Notes under the pieces: generated by a model
The model's database searches: none
What the model saw: the letters and a program-made list of their open reading frames with translations, nothing else
What the model was told of the DNA's origin: nothing
Shown: positions 52,934 to 61,543 of the stretch, piece after piece
How the letters are laid out: every line of letters begins with the position of its first letter
Position numbering within the stretch: position 1 is the first letter of the stretch
Assembly: GCA_037189845.1 (NCBI GenBank)
Contig: JBBCIS010000001.1
Location: 310,001-374,000, forward strand
Source of the DNA: JAMLHH01 sp037189845
GTDB lineage: Bacteria > Bacteroidota > Bacteroidia > Chitinophagales > JADIYW01
Reading direction: 5' to 3'
Length of the DNA stretch: 64,000 nucleotides
Program-made: the position numbers and the translations under genes

Positions 52934-53668
52934 TTATTTAACAATGCTTGATAACAATCTCTTGAAGTTATTTGAGATAATCTGTTCAACCTCGCTTAAA
53001 GGCATATTCCATATAAGAGAAAAATATTTGTAAACCTCAATAACATCCTGAGATTTTATAGGTCTCTTGTTTATTTCAATAAAAGGCCCATCTGTCTCAG
53101 TTAATAATTTATTTTTGGGAACTCTTTCAATAATATTCTTTCCTGTTTCTGATTTTACCATTGCAGGATTAATAGAGAAAAAGTATCCTGCTTTAGCAAT
53201 AGAGTCAATCAAATTTAAGCCTCCTGAATACCAATGAAAAATTGCAGATTGTATATTGTTTTCTATTAAGAGGCCTAAAACTTCTTTCTCTGCTTTTCGG
53301 GAATGAATACTCAATATTTTTTTTTGTCCTGAAATAATCTTAAGTATTTTAGAAAAGGTATCTATCTGAATATCTTTTGTAGATATACCTTCTTTGGAAA
53401 AGTCCAAACCAACTTCTCCGATATACGATGTTTTACTAACGTTCTTTAGGAATAAATCAAACTCCTTTTTATGCGAATCAGCCATTAAGGGATGCATTCC
53501 TAAAGCCAATCTTATTTTTTTCAATGATTGAAAATGAATATATCCCATTTCAAAATGGCTTGGTAGATTGGTCATTGCTAATACAGTCATATCAGCGTTT
53601 ACACAGTCTTGCAAAACCTTTTTAGGATTTGGATATAAATCTATATGGCAATGTGTATCAATAATCAT
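52934..53668 (-). CDS. qatD: QatD, TatD-like nuclease of a Qat anti-phage system
   Basis: 244 residues. TatD-family metal-dependent hydrolase motifs are complete: THCHID (H6, H8), IGEVGLDF (E85), SIHSRKAEKE (H122), FHWYSG (H145) and TETDGPF (D193). It is the last gene of the operon and overlaps qatC by 4 bases (ATGA). In the characterised Qat system QatA-QatD act together against phages; the TatD part is expected to be a DNase. Confidence 0.88.
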   Translation of the reverse strand: MIIDTHCHIDLYPNPKKVLQDCVNADMTVLAMTNLPSHFEMGYIHFQSLKKIRLALGMHPLMADSHKKEFDLFLKNVSKTSYIGEVGLDFSKEGISTKDIQIDTFSKILKIISGQKKILSIHSRKAEKEVLGLLIENNIQSAIFHWYSGGLNLIDSIAKAGYFFSINPAMVKSETGKNIIERVPKNKLLTETDGPFIEINKRPIKSQDVIEVYKYFSLIWNMPLSEVEQIISNNFKRLLSSIVK

Positions 53669-55023
53669 CTTATCCCTAACTCAGATTTTACAAATCTGCT
53701 TCCTTTGTCTCTAAATAATTTTAGAACTTCTGTTTTACTTCTTAATACCATTTCGGCATAATCCGTAAGACTATCAATGTCAATATTACCATTCACTAAT
53801 AAATCTCTTTTCATTCTTTCCAATGGGATATTTCTTTTCAAGTAACTGAATAATGCGGGTAAATCATTATTTCCTAAAGATGATATTTTTGTAATAAAAT
53901 TTCCATACTGGTTTTCATTGTCCAAACCTGCTTTATTTAACGCCGCTCGCCTATATATACAAGGCATACATCTTCCACAATTATGCTTCTCGTCAGGGTT
54001 GTCAAAATGAAATTGCCTTCTTCCTCTTTTTCCGCAGGAAACAGAATCTTGATAAATATTCCTCAGAAATGGTTGATTTGTACATTCAACAAACATTTCT
54101 CCTTTAGTTTTAAATGTATAAGGATTATGTATTCTTGTTGACAACCCTAAATCTGCAAGTATTTCTTGAGTGTTTTTTAAAACATAAGGATGAGTTGTTC
54201 GTGTACTCAAAGAACTTACTCTTGACGGTGTAAGGGGGTAATTGATTGAAATTGTACCATTCTCAGGTATTATTAATTCATTAATTGGAGATAGATAGCA
54301 ACCTAAGCCAATGAAAAATAGAGAGCGACTACGGTAATTGTTTTCTATAGTTACTCTATTTCCATCAGTATCTTTTCTTGATAGTGCTAATTTTGATTGT
54401 ACCCAATATATTTTATTGGGATATTGAATCGTTAAACGCCTTAATAATGTTCTTTGGTCTCCATTCGGACCTGGTGATTTTGAATCAAAATGAGAAACTA
54501 AAAGTATTCTTTCATTATGACTAAGTTTTTCCAATTCATCAATAACTCCAATTAAAGAATCTAAACCACCTGAAAATAAACTTACGGATGCGATAGTGTC
54601 TTTTTCATAACGTGGAATTTTCCTTCTATTAGTACGTGGTTGAAACAAATCAACATCTTCTATTTCTCGGAAAGAAATTTGCCAATTATCTCCTGTTAGA
54701 AAATCTAAAATCTGTTTTAATTTTTCTTCTTTACCACTCCAAACAGCTAAATTATTCACAGGAAACTCTACTTCTATATCTCTTGTCCAACCATCATTTG
54801 AATAAATAGCCCGACTAAGTAAATTATCTACGCCATAAACTATTGCAGATACAAGAAAGAAATCAAATTTTACAGAAGTAAAATCAGTCGTGAAATCAAA
54901 AACTCTTTCGTAACCTAAGAAAGATAATGGAACTTTTCTATCCACTCCGTTGTCTATATAACAAAGCTGCAAATCTGAGAACTTGCCATAATCAGCGTCC
55001 TCAATAACTACGTTAACTCTCAT
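53665..55023 (-). CDS. qatC: QatC, QueC-like protein of a Qat anti-phage system
   Basis: 452 residues. An N-terminal domain of about 140 residues precedes the QueC-like region with the PP-loop ATP motif FSGGLDS (151-156), a second contact NGDQRTLLRRL and a four-Cys zinc site (C330, C349, C352, C355; NCGRCMPCIYR). QueC makes the nitrile of preQ0, but here no queuosine genes are near; the gene sits between qatB and qatD, which identifies it as the QatC component. Activity on a defence substrate is unproven. Confidence 0.88.
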   Translation of the reverse strand: MRVNVVIEDADYGKFSDLQLCYIDNGVDRKVPLSFLGYERVFDFTTDFTSVKFDFFLVSAIVYGVDNLLSRAIYSNDGWTRDIEVEFPVNNLAVWSGKEEKLKQILDFLTGDNWQISFREIEDVDLFQPRTNRRKIPRYEKDTIASVSLFSGGLDSLIGVIDELEKLSHNERILLVSHFDSKSPGPNGDQRTLLRRLTIQYPNKIYWVQSKLALSRKDTDGNRVTIENNYRSRSLFFIGLGCYLSPINELIIPENGTISINYPLTPSRVSSLSTRTTHPYVLKNTQEILADLGLSTRIHNPYTFKTKGEMFVECTNQPFLRNIYQDSVSCGKRGRRQFHFDNPDEKHNCGRCMPCIYRRAALNKAGLDNENQYGNFITKISSLGNNDLPALFSYLKRNIPLERMKRDLLVNGNIDIDSLTDYAEMVLRSKTEVLKLFRDKGSRFVKSELGIR

Positions 55024-55025
55024 AA

Positions 55026-55765
55026 CTATTCAAATACGGTTAATACATCTTGTTGAATATTTTTCACAAGCCTATCAGCTTCATCAGAACCCCAATCAAT
55101 GTTTTGCAATGGATTTCTTTTGTGCATATCACCAACCCTTTCAACTATGAAATTTTTTATTTGACTGAAAAGATTATTACAATCACTTTCGTTCTTGTTT
55201 TTTATTAAATTTTCATAGAACCACTTTGATAAAAGTTCATTAATGTAATACCCAAAATATTTATTATTACATCTTCCAAAGTATTGGTTGTAAATGTTTC
55301 TTGTAATAAAGTTTGCACTTCATCAATGGATTCAGCTTGTCCCATTAGTTCCTCCAATAGTAATCTTGTAGCTTCTTTCGCAGCGTTATCATCAATAGAT
55401 GTTGCACTACCGGAACAATATTCAATCAAATGATTAATTACATCACCAACTGTTTTATTATCAATATCAGAAAGTCCTGTAGACTCAAGAGTTTCTCTAA
55501 TATTGTTACCAGAACTAATAAACTTTGAAAAGACTCCTCCAATTTTCTTAGCGGTTCTAATACTGCTTCGTCCTCCTGCTTTTGAACCACCACGTCCTCC
55601 TGTTGATGCTCCGCCCAATGCAGAAACAAAATGCCCCATAATGTTTTGTAGCTTCTGAGTTGGAAGAACAGAAGAATCACAATTTGACGTAAGCGAAGAA
55701 CTAAGCGTACCCCAATTCGGAACCATTGAGTGTTTCACATCAGAAAATGATTTAGATGTTCCCAT
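55026..55765 (-). pseudogene. qatB: QatB, with apparent one-base frameshift
   Basis: The frame from ATG 55765 codes for 186 residues (MGTSKSFSDVKHSMVPNWGTL, a Gly-rich SALGGASTGGRGGSKAGG stretch) and stops at 55205. Adding one base in the AAAA run at 55254-55257 continues into FGYYINELLSKWFYENLI, NFIVERVGDMHKRNPL and NIDWGSDEADRLVKNIQQDV, giving about 246 residues and a stop 2 bases before qatC. The joined protein has the length and position expected for QatB. Either an inactivating indel or a sequence error. Confidence 0.75.
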
Positions 55766-55767
55766 TT

Positions 55768-57666
55768 CTATTTTTTTAAATTAAATGCTTTACTTGCTTT
55801 TGACTTTCCATCTTTGAAATAATCAGTTAAAAATTCTCCTATCTCAGGTTCTGATTTAAAATCAGATAATCTCGTTGCAACTGCTGGTTCAATATCCGAT
55901 ACACTAATTATTTTAAGAGTTTCCATATAATGATAAACTGTATTTTCTATTTTATCTTCTGTCATTGCATTGAAAATGTCATACAACCGCTTTTGCTGAG
56001 GATTCCTCTTCAAATTTGAAGATAGAAGATTGAAAAACGCATCTTTTTCAATATCGCTAAATGGCTGAAACTTTTGAGTAAGTAAAGATTTGGTAACTGT
56101 TGCCGTCATATTATTGGGTAATAACTCATTAAACAATGCCCTTACTACTGGTGGAATCATACTTGTTGCAGTGATAGAATTTTCTAACTTATCACGGGCA
56201 ATCCAATAATAATCCCGTAAATCAACTCCTGATAACAATGGTTCTATTTGAAACCATTTTATTATTTTGGGTTTACTCCATTCTTTGAAATCAGTATCTT
56301 TTATTTCCAATAGAACATCCTCAATGCCTTTATCCTTACATATAGATTCTATTTCTGTTATTTCTTTTGACATTCCGTCTTGGGAAATTTGCCACTCAAA
56401 TAATTTTTTGAACAGCTTAGGTTCTGAATATTCAAGTATCATCATTTTTGCAAGAACAGCATCATTAAAACTTTGTAACGAGGCAACTTCGGCAAGTCTT
56501 TTTCTAATTGTATAAGTATTTAGAAACCGTTTAATCTGTCGGGGATTTCCATACAAACTATTTGTAATTAACGGTACTAATGCAGGAATCGTAATTACAT
56601 TATCTTTAACTTTTCCAAATTCCTCTGCTTCTAAAATCTTTTCAAAATTTGATAATCCAAATGCAGAATATTTATTCGTTAATCTATACTTCTGAAATTC
56701 ATCAAGCACATTTTCAAATCTGGTATCGCCAACCTCTTTTTTACAGATAAGCATTGATATATAAGTTTCAACTTCTGATTCCGAAAGTCTTGGCAAAGAA
56801 TAAGGAAGCTGAATTAATTTTTCTAAGTAATCAATAACAATCCGGTTGTTATCTTCTTCGATTTCTTTATTGTTTTTGTATTTATGCTCAATAGCATATT
56901 TTACTATTCGAGGGTCTGCTCCAATGATAAATGCTGTTTTTGGCACATTTAGAAAAAGTTTAATTGCTTCAAGATTCTCAATAATTCTTTCAGGACTACA
57001 CCTATCTAAATCATCAATAATGACAACTAATCTTTTAAATTTTGTAGCTTCTAAGAGGTCAGCAAAATCTTTTCTAAATTCCGCTACTGCATTAGTAGAG
57101 TTTTTATCCTCTTCTTTACTTTCTTTTACAAATGCTTTAAATATTTCTTGACCTTCTTCCGATTTTAGCTTTTCTATTATTTTTTCCGGATTATCTCCCC
57201 ATTCGGTCAGCTTTTGAACTGCAAAAGGAAGTAAGCTAAGACCTCCTGTGAAGTATGCAGATACAGCGGGTAAGGCAACATTCTTCATAACCATACCTGC
57301 ACCACGCATCCAATCAATAGCTTTCCAAAGCTTCTTTGCTTTTTCTTTTATAGAATCCTTTATTTCTGCTGAAACCTTTTTGTTACCCTCCAATTCTTTA
57401 AGAATTGAATTTAGCAATGCGGCTTTAGCATCATCATATCCTTCAAAAGTCCATCCATTGAAATATATACAAAGAGAATCCTTATCATCCTCTTTGTCAA
57501 ATTCTTCTTTTACTATTTGCAGGATACTGGATTTTCCACTTCCCCAATCACCAAAAACGCCTATTGTAATCGGCAAAACCGATTCATCTTTGATAATATT
57601 GATTAATAAATCTGCGTGTACTTTAAATCCCAATAGGTCTTCTGATGTTTCATTATCTGCCCACAT
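55768..57666 (-). CDS. qatA: QatA, KAP-family P-loop NTPase of a Qat anti-phage system
   Basis: 632 residues. KAP NTPase (PF07693): Walker A GDWGSGKS (39-46), FNGWTFEGYDDAKAALL after the P-loop, a hydrophobic insertion at about 122-152 that may contact membrane, and Walker B LVVIIDDLDRCSPE (D218-D221). It is the first gene of the operon, 2 bases before qatB. KAP proteins occur as ATPases in several defence systems; in Qat it is thought to supply the energy or sensing step. Confidence 0.9.
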   Translation of the reverse strand: MWADNETSEDLLGFKVHADLLINIIKDESVLPITIGVFGDWGSGKSSILQIVKEEFDKEDDKDSLCIYFNGWTFEGYDDAKAALLNSILKELEGNKKVSAEIKDSIKEKAKKLWKAIDWMRGAGMVMKNVALPAVSAYFTGGLSLLPFAVQKLTEWGDNPEKIIEKLKSEEGQEIFKAFVKESKEEDKNSTNAVAEFRKDFADLLEATKFKRLVVIIDDLDRCSPERIIENLEAIKLFLNVPKTAFIIGADPRIVKYAIEHKYKNNKEIEEDNNRIVIDYLEKLIQLPYSLPRLSESEVETYISMLICKKEVGDTRFENVLDEFQKYRLTNKYSAFGLSNFEKILEAEEFGKVKDNVITIPALVPLITNSLYGNPRQIKRFLNTYTIRKRLAEVASLQSFNDAVLAKMMILEYSEPKLFKKLFEWQISQDGMSKEITEIESICKDKGIEDVLLEIKDTDFKEWSKPKIIKWFQIEPLLSGVDLRDYYWIARDKLENSITATSMIPPVVRALFNELLPNNMTATVTKSLLTQKFQPFSDIEKDAFFNLLSSNLKRNPQQKRLYDIFNAMTEDKIENTVYHYMETLKIISVSDIEPAVATRLSDFKSEPEIGEFLTDYFKDGKSKASKAFNLKK

Positions 57667-57897
57667 ATTTATGAATATATTATAAATATAGTATTTTTGG
57701 TTTATTGATTAAAATGGATATGACTATAAACTTGATATTCGTTATTATTGCTTTTATATCATTTTAGGAAGCCAAGAATACTTTATTCAGTTTTTTGAAT
57801 AGACTCATTAATAATAAAGCTTTTAAAATTATTTATTTATAAATAATTATATATAATTTAATAATCGCTGTCGCTCATTTGTATTATCACAAGCCCA

Positions 57898-58383
57898 TCA
57901 CATTTCTTTCAATACTGCAGCAAATTGAGAGAGTATATAATTCGTAAAAGCGATCTGGGTTTGAAGAGGATTTTTACCGGTGATAGAAGTGTAGTCTGTC
58001 CGGATGATTTTGCCCCGGAAAGCAAACGAATAATAGATGTGAGGAATAGTAATGTTTAAAGGCGGATAAGGTGCTGCATATCCCGTTACACTGACACCCC
58101 AATCGCTTGCAAACAGAGAGATTGCTCCCAGTGCCATTTGTCCGGCAACTGTTGGAGAGACGCAGTTGCATTGTAAAGCATGAATCGGATTGACGGAGAG
58201 ATGCCGTGTTTTCTGACCGAGATTGTAAGCAGTGATTCCTCCCTGAAAAAACAACATGGCATCCTCCGCCTGAGAGAATGCCGCCTGCAGATGTCCTGAA
58301 GTGACACTCTCAGCCACTGCAACAGTTTGTGAGGACTGCAGCAGATGTTCTTTGATGATATCGATTTGTTCAGAAAAATACAT
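57898..58383 (-). CDS. CinA-family C-terminal domain (PncC-like) protein
   Basis: 161 residues, matching the stand-alone CinA C-terminal domain: TVAVAESVTSGHLQAAFS, FFQGGITAYNLGQK, VNPIHALQCNCVSPTVAGQMALGA and VSVTGYAAP. The PncC activity is nicotinamide mononucleotide deamidation in NAD recycling. Several antisense or alternative frames here are shadows. It follows the qat genes on the same strand but 230 bases upstream of qatA, so it is a separate unit. Confidence 0.85.
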   Translation of the reverse strand: MYFSEQIDIIKEHLLQSSQTVAVAESVTSGHLQAAFSQAEDAMLFFQGGITAYNLGQKTRHLSVNPIHALQCNCVSPTVAGQMALGAISLFASDWGVSVTGYAAPYPPLNITIPHIYYSFAFRGKIIRTDYTSITGKNPLQTQIAFTNYILSQFAAVLKEM

Positions 58384-58561
58384 GATCAGTAAAATAATGA
58401 TAAAATTCTCATTCTGTCAATCACATTCAGGAGACGTCCGGAGAAAGAATCTTTTGAGTTGCAAGAGGCTCAGGACATTATTAGCTGAATGCCCCCTATA
58501 GACAAATTGCAGATAATGCTATAAATTAAATTCATAGGTCGTCGTCTTCGGGTCAATAGGT

Positions 58562-59293
58562 ATGAATGACAGGAGAGATGATTGTATAGTTATAAAGCCC
58601 AAAAATTTGGTGATGGATTTTGTTAAAATGATGTCAGAAGGAGCAGAGCTGGACTTTGCTATTGAAATAGTCGGCAGGACCGTCTTTATGTTCCTGCTCA
58701 TATTGTTTATCCTGCGTCTGTCGGGCAGGCGGGGAGTGAGGCAACTTACTTTATTTGAAGTAGCTATTATATTAGGACTCGGCTCTGCGGCAGGAGACCC
58801 GATGTTTCAGGAGGATATACCCATACTGTATGGGATTATTGTTCTTTCGTCCGTGATTATCTTATACAAATTCATCACTTTTCTTTCTTCCAGGTTTTTG
58901 CTGTTCAATCGCTTAATGGAAGGCAAAGAAATGATTGTTGTTCAGGAAGGAAAGTTCAGTCTGGAAGGAAATAAGAAAATGGATTTTTCCCAGCGGGAGT
59001 TTTTTGCAGAACTGCGCAACAAGGGAATAGAACATCTGGGACAGGTGCGCATGGGAGTGCTGGAAATAGACGGAAGCTTAAGCGTACTGTTTTATGATAA
59101 GGAACATATTCGTTACGGATTGCCGCTTTTCCCGTTAGACTATGTAAAAGTCAATACCGGTGATTTCACAGGACCTTTCGCGTGTATGTATTGCGGGCTG
59201 GTCGTCGAAAATGTAAATACAGATGCTCCTCAGTGTCCGTACTGTGGAAAAGAAGAATGGACAAAAGCGATTAATACTCCTTTAGTGAGTTGA
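58562..59293 (+). CDS. YetF/DUF421 membrane protein with zinc ribbon
   Basis: 243 residues from 58562, or 226 from an ATG at 58613, which fits the family's start better. Three membrane segments (TVFMFLLILFILRL, a second near LTLFEVAIILGLGSAAG, and YGIIVLSSVIILYKFI) precede the cytoplasmic YetF domain (EGKFSLEGNKKMDFSQREFFAELRNKGIEHLGQVRMGVLEIDGSLSVL). A C-terminal four-Cys zinc ribbon (CMYCGL, CPYCGK) is added, absent in Bacillus YetF. Role unknown. Confidence 0.85.
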   Translation: MNDRRDDCIVIKPKNLVMDFVKMMSEGAELDFAIEIVGRTVFMFLLILFILRLSGRRGVRQLTLFEVAIILGLGSAAGDPMFQEDIPILYGIIVLSSVIILYKFITFLSSRFLLFNRLMEGKEMIVVQEGKFSLEGNKKMDFSQREFFAELRNKGIEHLGQVRMGVLEIDGSLSVLFYDKEHIRYGLPLFPLDYVKVNTGDFTGPFACMYCGLVVENVNTDAPQCPYCGKEEWTKAINTPLVS

Positions 59294-59647
59294 GGGGGCG
59301 ATAGGTTTGCACTCAGGCTTCGCTCAGTAGCCACAGTATCGGTTGAGAACAATTTAAGTTGTAGAAAATCCGGTGTATAGTTGCTACGGTGGTTTGAGCG
59401 TAGTCGAAATCATCAGAGTCTTTTGTCTTACTTTTTCTAAAAGGATAGCTGGTTTTCATTGACATCTATCTGGTGATACTTTCTACGAATTGACAATTTG
59501 CAGTGTACTACAACTGTCTGCACTTCGGCTTCACTCAGTGACCTTGAAATAATTTAAGTCATAGAAAATCCGGTATATAATTGCCAGGTGGTTGAGCGTA
59601 GTCGAAACCATTGGATCATTCCTTTTTCTAAGCTTCTACCGGACTCA
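59294..59647. other. Intergenic region with tandem duplication
   Basis: About 350 bases. Two diverged copies of a block of about 115-130 bases lie at 59309-59440 and 59520-59630; both contain GAAAATCCGGT and a GTGGTTGAGCG...TCGAAA motif. The block ends belong to the dispersed TCGAAACCAC family. Confidence 0.6.
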
Positions 59648-60499
59648 TCAGGATACTATCTCACCGCCATTGGGGTGTAAGACCTGTCCCGTCATATAGC
59701 TGTTTTCTTCCAATACCAGGAACAGGTAAGAAGGAGCCACCTCGACAGGCTGGCCGGGGCGACCCAGCTTCGTATCTTTCCCGAATTCAGATACATGCTT
59801 TGCATCAAATGAGCCGTCAATCAATGGTGTAATGATAGGTCCCGGAGCTACAGCGTTTACCCGTATCTGCTTTTTGGCCAGCTGCATGGCCATTGATCTC
59901 GTAAATCCTATGATCGCAGCTTTGGTAGCTGCATAATCCACCAGGTGCTCACTGCCTCTGAATGCCGTGACAGATGAGGTATTGATAATACAGCTGCCTT
60001 TTTTCATATGAGGGAGAGCTGCCTGCGTTAAGTAAAACATGCCGAAAACGTTGACCGAAAATGTTTGAAGCAGCTGCTTTTCAGAGATGTTACAAATATC
60101 ATCCTGCGGATACTGTACGCTGGCATTATTCACCAGGATATCAATACGGCCAAACTCTTTTATTGTGCTGCTGACTATCTTTTTGCAAAAATCAGCAGAA
60201 CGAATATCTCCTTTCAGCGCGATACCTGCAGAGCCACAGCTTTGTACCTGTTCCAGCGTATATTGAGCATCTTCATCTTCATTATAGTAAACGATAACGC
60301 TTTTAATGCCGTACTGTGCATACAGAATTGCTACAGCCTGACCGATACCGCTGTCTCCTCCTGTGATGATGGCTACCTTGTTCTTTAGTTTTGAGCCCGG
60401 GAGATGCTTATCTTTAGGGTGTGTAACAGGTTGATTGTCCATTTCCTGAGTAAGTGCGGGCTGTTCTTCCAGTTTGCTATTTTGAGAATAATTTTTCAT
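59648..60499 (-). CDS. SDR family oxidoreductase (stress-protein type)
   Basis: 283 residues from the ATG at 60499; a longer reading from 60541 has an unlikely Ile/Lys-rich start. Classic SDR: TGGDSGIGQAVA, NNASVQYPQ, catalytic S in NTSSVTAF, YAATKAA and NAVAPGPIITPLI. The Pro/Lys-rich N-terminal extension (PVTHPKDKHLPGSKLKNKVAIITGG) matches the Bacillus GSP39/YdaD group, induced by stress. It sits by a small disordered stress-type protein. Confidence 0.88.
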   Translation of the reverse strand: MKNYSQNSKLEEQPALTQEMDNQPVTHPKDKHLPGSKLKNKVAIITGGDSGIGQAVAILYAQYGIKSVIVYYNEDEDAQYTLEQVQSCGSAGIALKGDIRSADFCKKIVSSTIKEFGRIDILVNNASVQYPQDDICNISEKQLLQTFSVNVFGMFYLTQAALPHMKKGSCIINTSSVTAFRGSEHLVDYAATKAAIIGFTRSMAMQLAKKQIRVNAVAPGPIITPLIDGSFDAKHVSEFGKDTKLGRPGQPVEVAPSYLFLVLEENSYMTGQVLHPNGGEIVS

Positions 60500-60899
60500 C
60501 AGCTTAATTTTTATGATTTTCCGGAATATGCAAGAGACCACCCGTTGTTGTTCTTCCAGGTAATAATTAAACTTTTGCTCTCAGAAATCAGATTTCCGAA
60601 AGCAAAAGCTTAACAAGAAGCAATGTGTGATTAAATAATATCAGACATCACGAAATCAGATCCTTGCTCTAAAAAGAACGTAAGTATGCGTTTCAGGTTA
60701 CCGGACTTATGATGGATATTATAGTTGATGATGAGATGCCGGTGCTAACCGATATTTGCATGTTCTGATTTCTGACTGCCAGATTTCCTCCGGAATATGT
60801 AGTTGTGGATACACCCGGAAGGAGCATTAACCGTAGATTCTGCGACATATAAAATTCTGATACGAGGCAATCGCCTGAGAAAGATGCTTAGCTTCCCAC
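60500..60899. other. Intergenic region upstream of the SDR gene
   Basis: About 400 bases. A hairpin (CTTTTGCT with AGCAAAAG, inner GAAATC with GATTTC) lies at 60572-60609. Otherwise no gene, RNA or clear repeat. Confidence 0.45.
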
Positions 60900-61118
60900 T
60901 TAATTATCTGTTTCATACTCTTTCCTGTCAATATCACGGGACTCTTCGGATTTATCCTCATGACGTGGCCCGTTATACAGATCTTCATTGCCTGTTTGTT
61001 CTTTGGGATCATTAGGTACTTCTTGCTCATGTTGCTTATCCTTTGGCTGCTCCTCTGCTGGTATAGGATTAATAGGGTAATCCGGATCTATTGGTTTTTT
61101 GTTTTCTGGATTTGACAT
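60900..61118 (-). CDS. Small disordered hydrophilic protein
   Basis: 72 residues made almost only of Asp, Glu, Lys, Asn, Pro, Gln (DPDYPINPIPAEEQPKDKQ, NGPRHEDKSEESRDIDRK). No hydrophobic core, signal peptide or known domain. Such hydrophilins are often induced by osmotic or desiccation stress. The neighbouring GSP39-like SDR supports a stress context, but this is inference. Confidence 0.5.
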   Translation of the reverse strand: MSNPENKKPIDPDYPINPIPAEEQPKDKQHEQEVPNDPKEQTGNEDLYNGPRHEDKSEESRDIDRKEYETDN

Positions 61119-61543
61119 ACAGTTAAATTTTTGTAGTGAATAATAAACAATAAAGCAGATTCAATTCTCAGGCCAGAGAAGAGATGTTAAATAATAAATT
61201 TGTAAATGTTTTATATTGTGTTATTTATGATTTAATCTTATTTATGTTTCAGTTGAAATTTATTTAAAGTGTGTATAATTGTTCATTTTTTGGGTAAAAA
61301 AATCCCCTTTTGTTCTATATATGTGAAAAATCCCTGAATTTTTGTTAAATTATAAAAGTATAGAGATAGATATTTTTATTAGCTATTTATAATCAGTCTA
61401 TATTGTGAGAGATTAGTCTAAATATGCTATAATCCTGCTTTTTTTTAAATGTTAATAATTGACTTATACAGTCCGGAGTTCCCTTAAAGCTTAACTTTCA
61501 ATCTTATTTTTACGTTAACTTACTACACTAATGATATGTAAGT
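61119..61543. other. AT-rich region upstream of the sigma-54-type activator
   Basis: About 425 bases, very rich in A and T, between divergent genes. I find no convincing TGGCAC-N5-TTGCA sigma-54 promoter, nor TAnnTTTG box at a usable distance, nor any gene. Confidence 0.4.

Noticed and set aside
55250..55260. Programmed frameshift in qatB
   Set aside because: No slippery heptamer in the needed phase is present at the junction; a one-base indel is the simpler explanation.
60717..60770. Possible remnant of a response regulator start (MDIIVDDEMPVLTDICMF)
   Set aside because: Only 18 codons before a stop and no receiver domain follows; chance similarity is likely.
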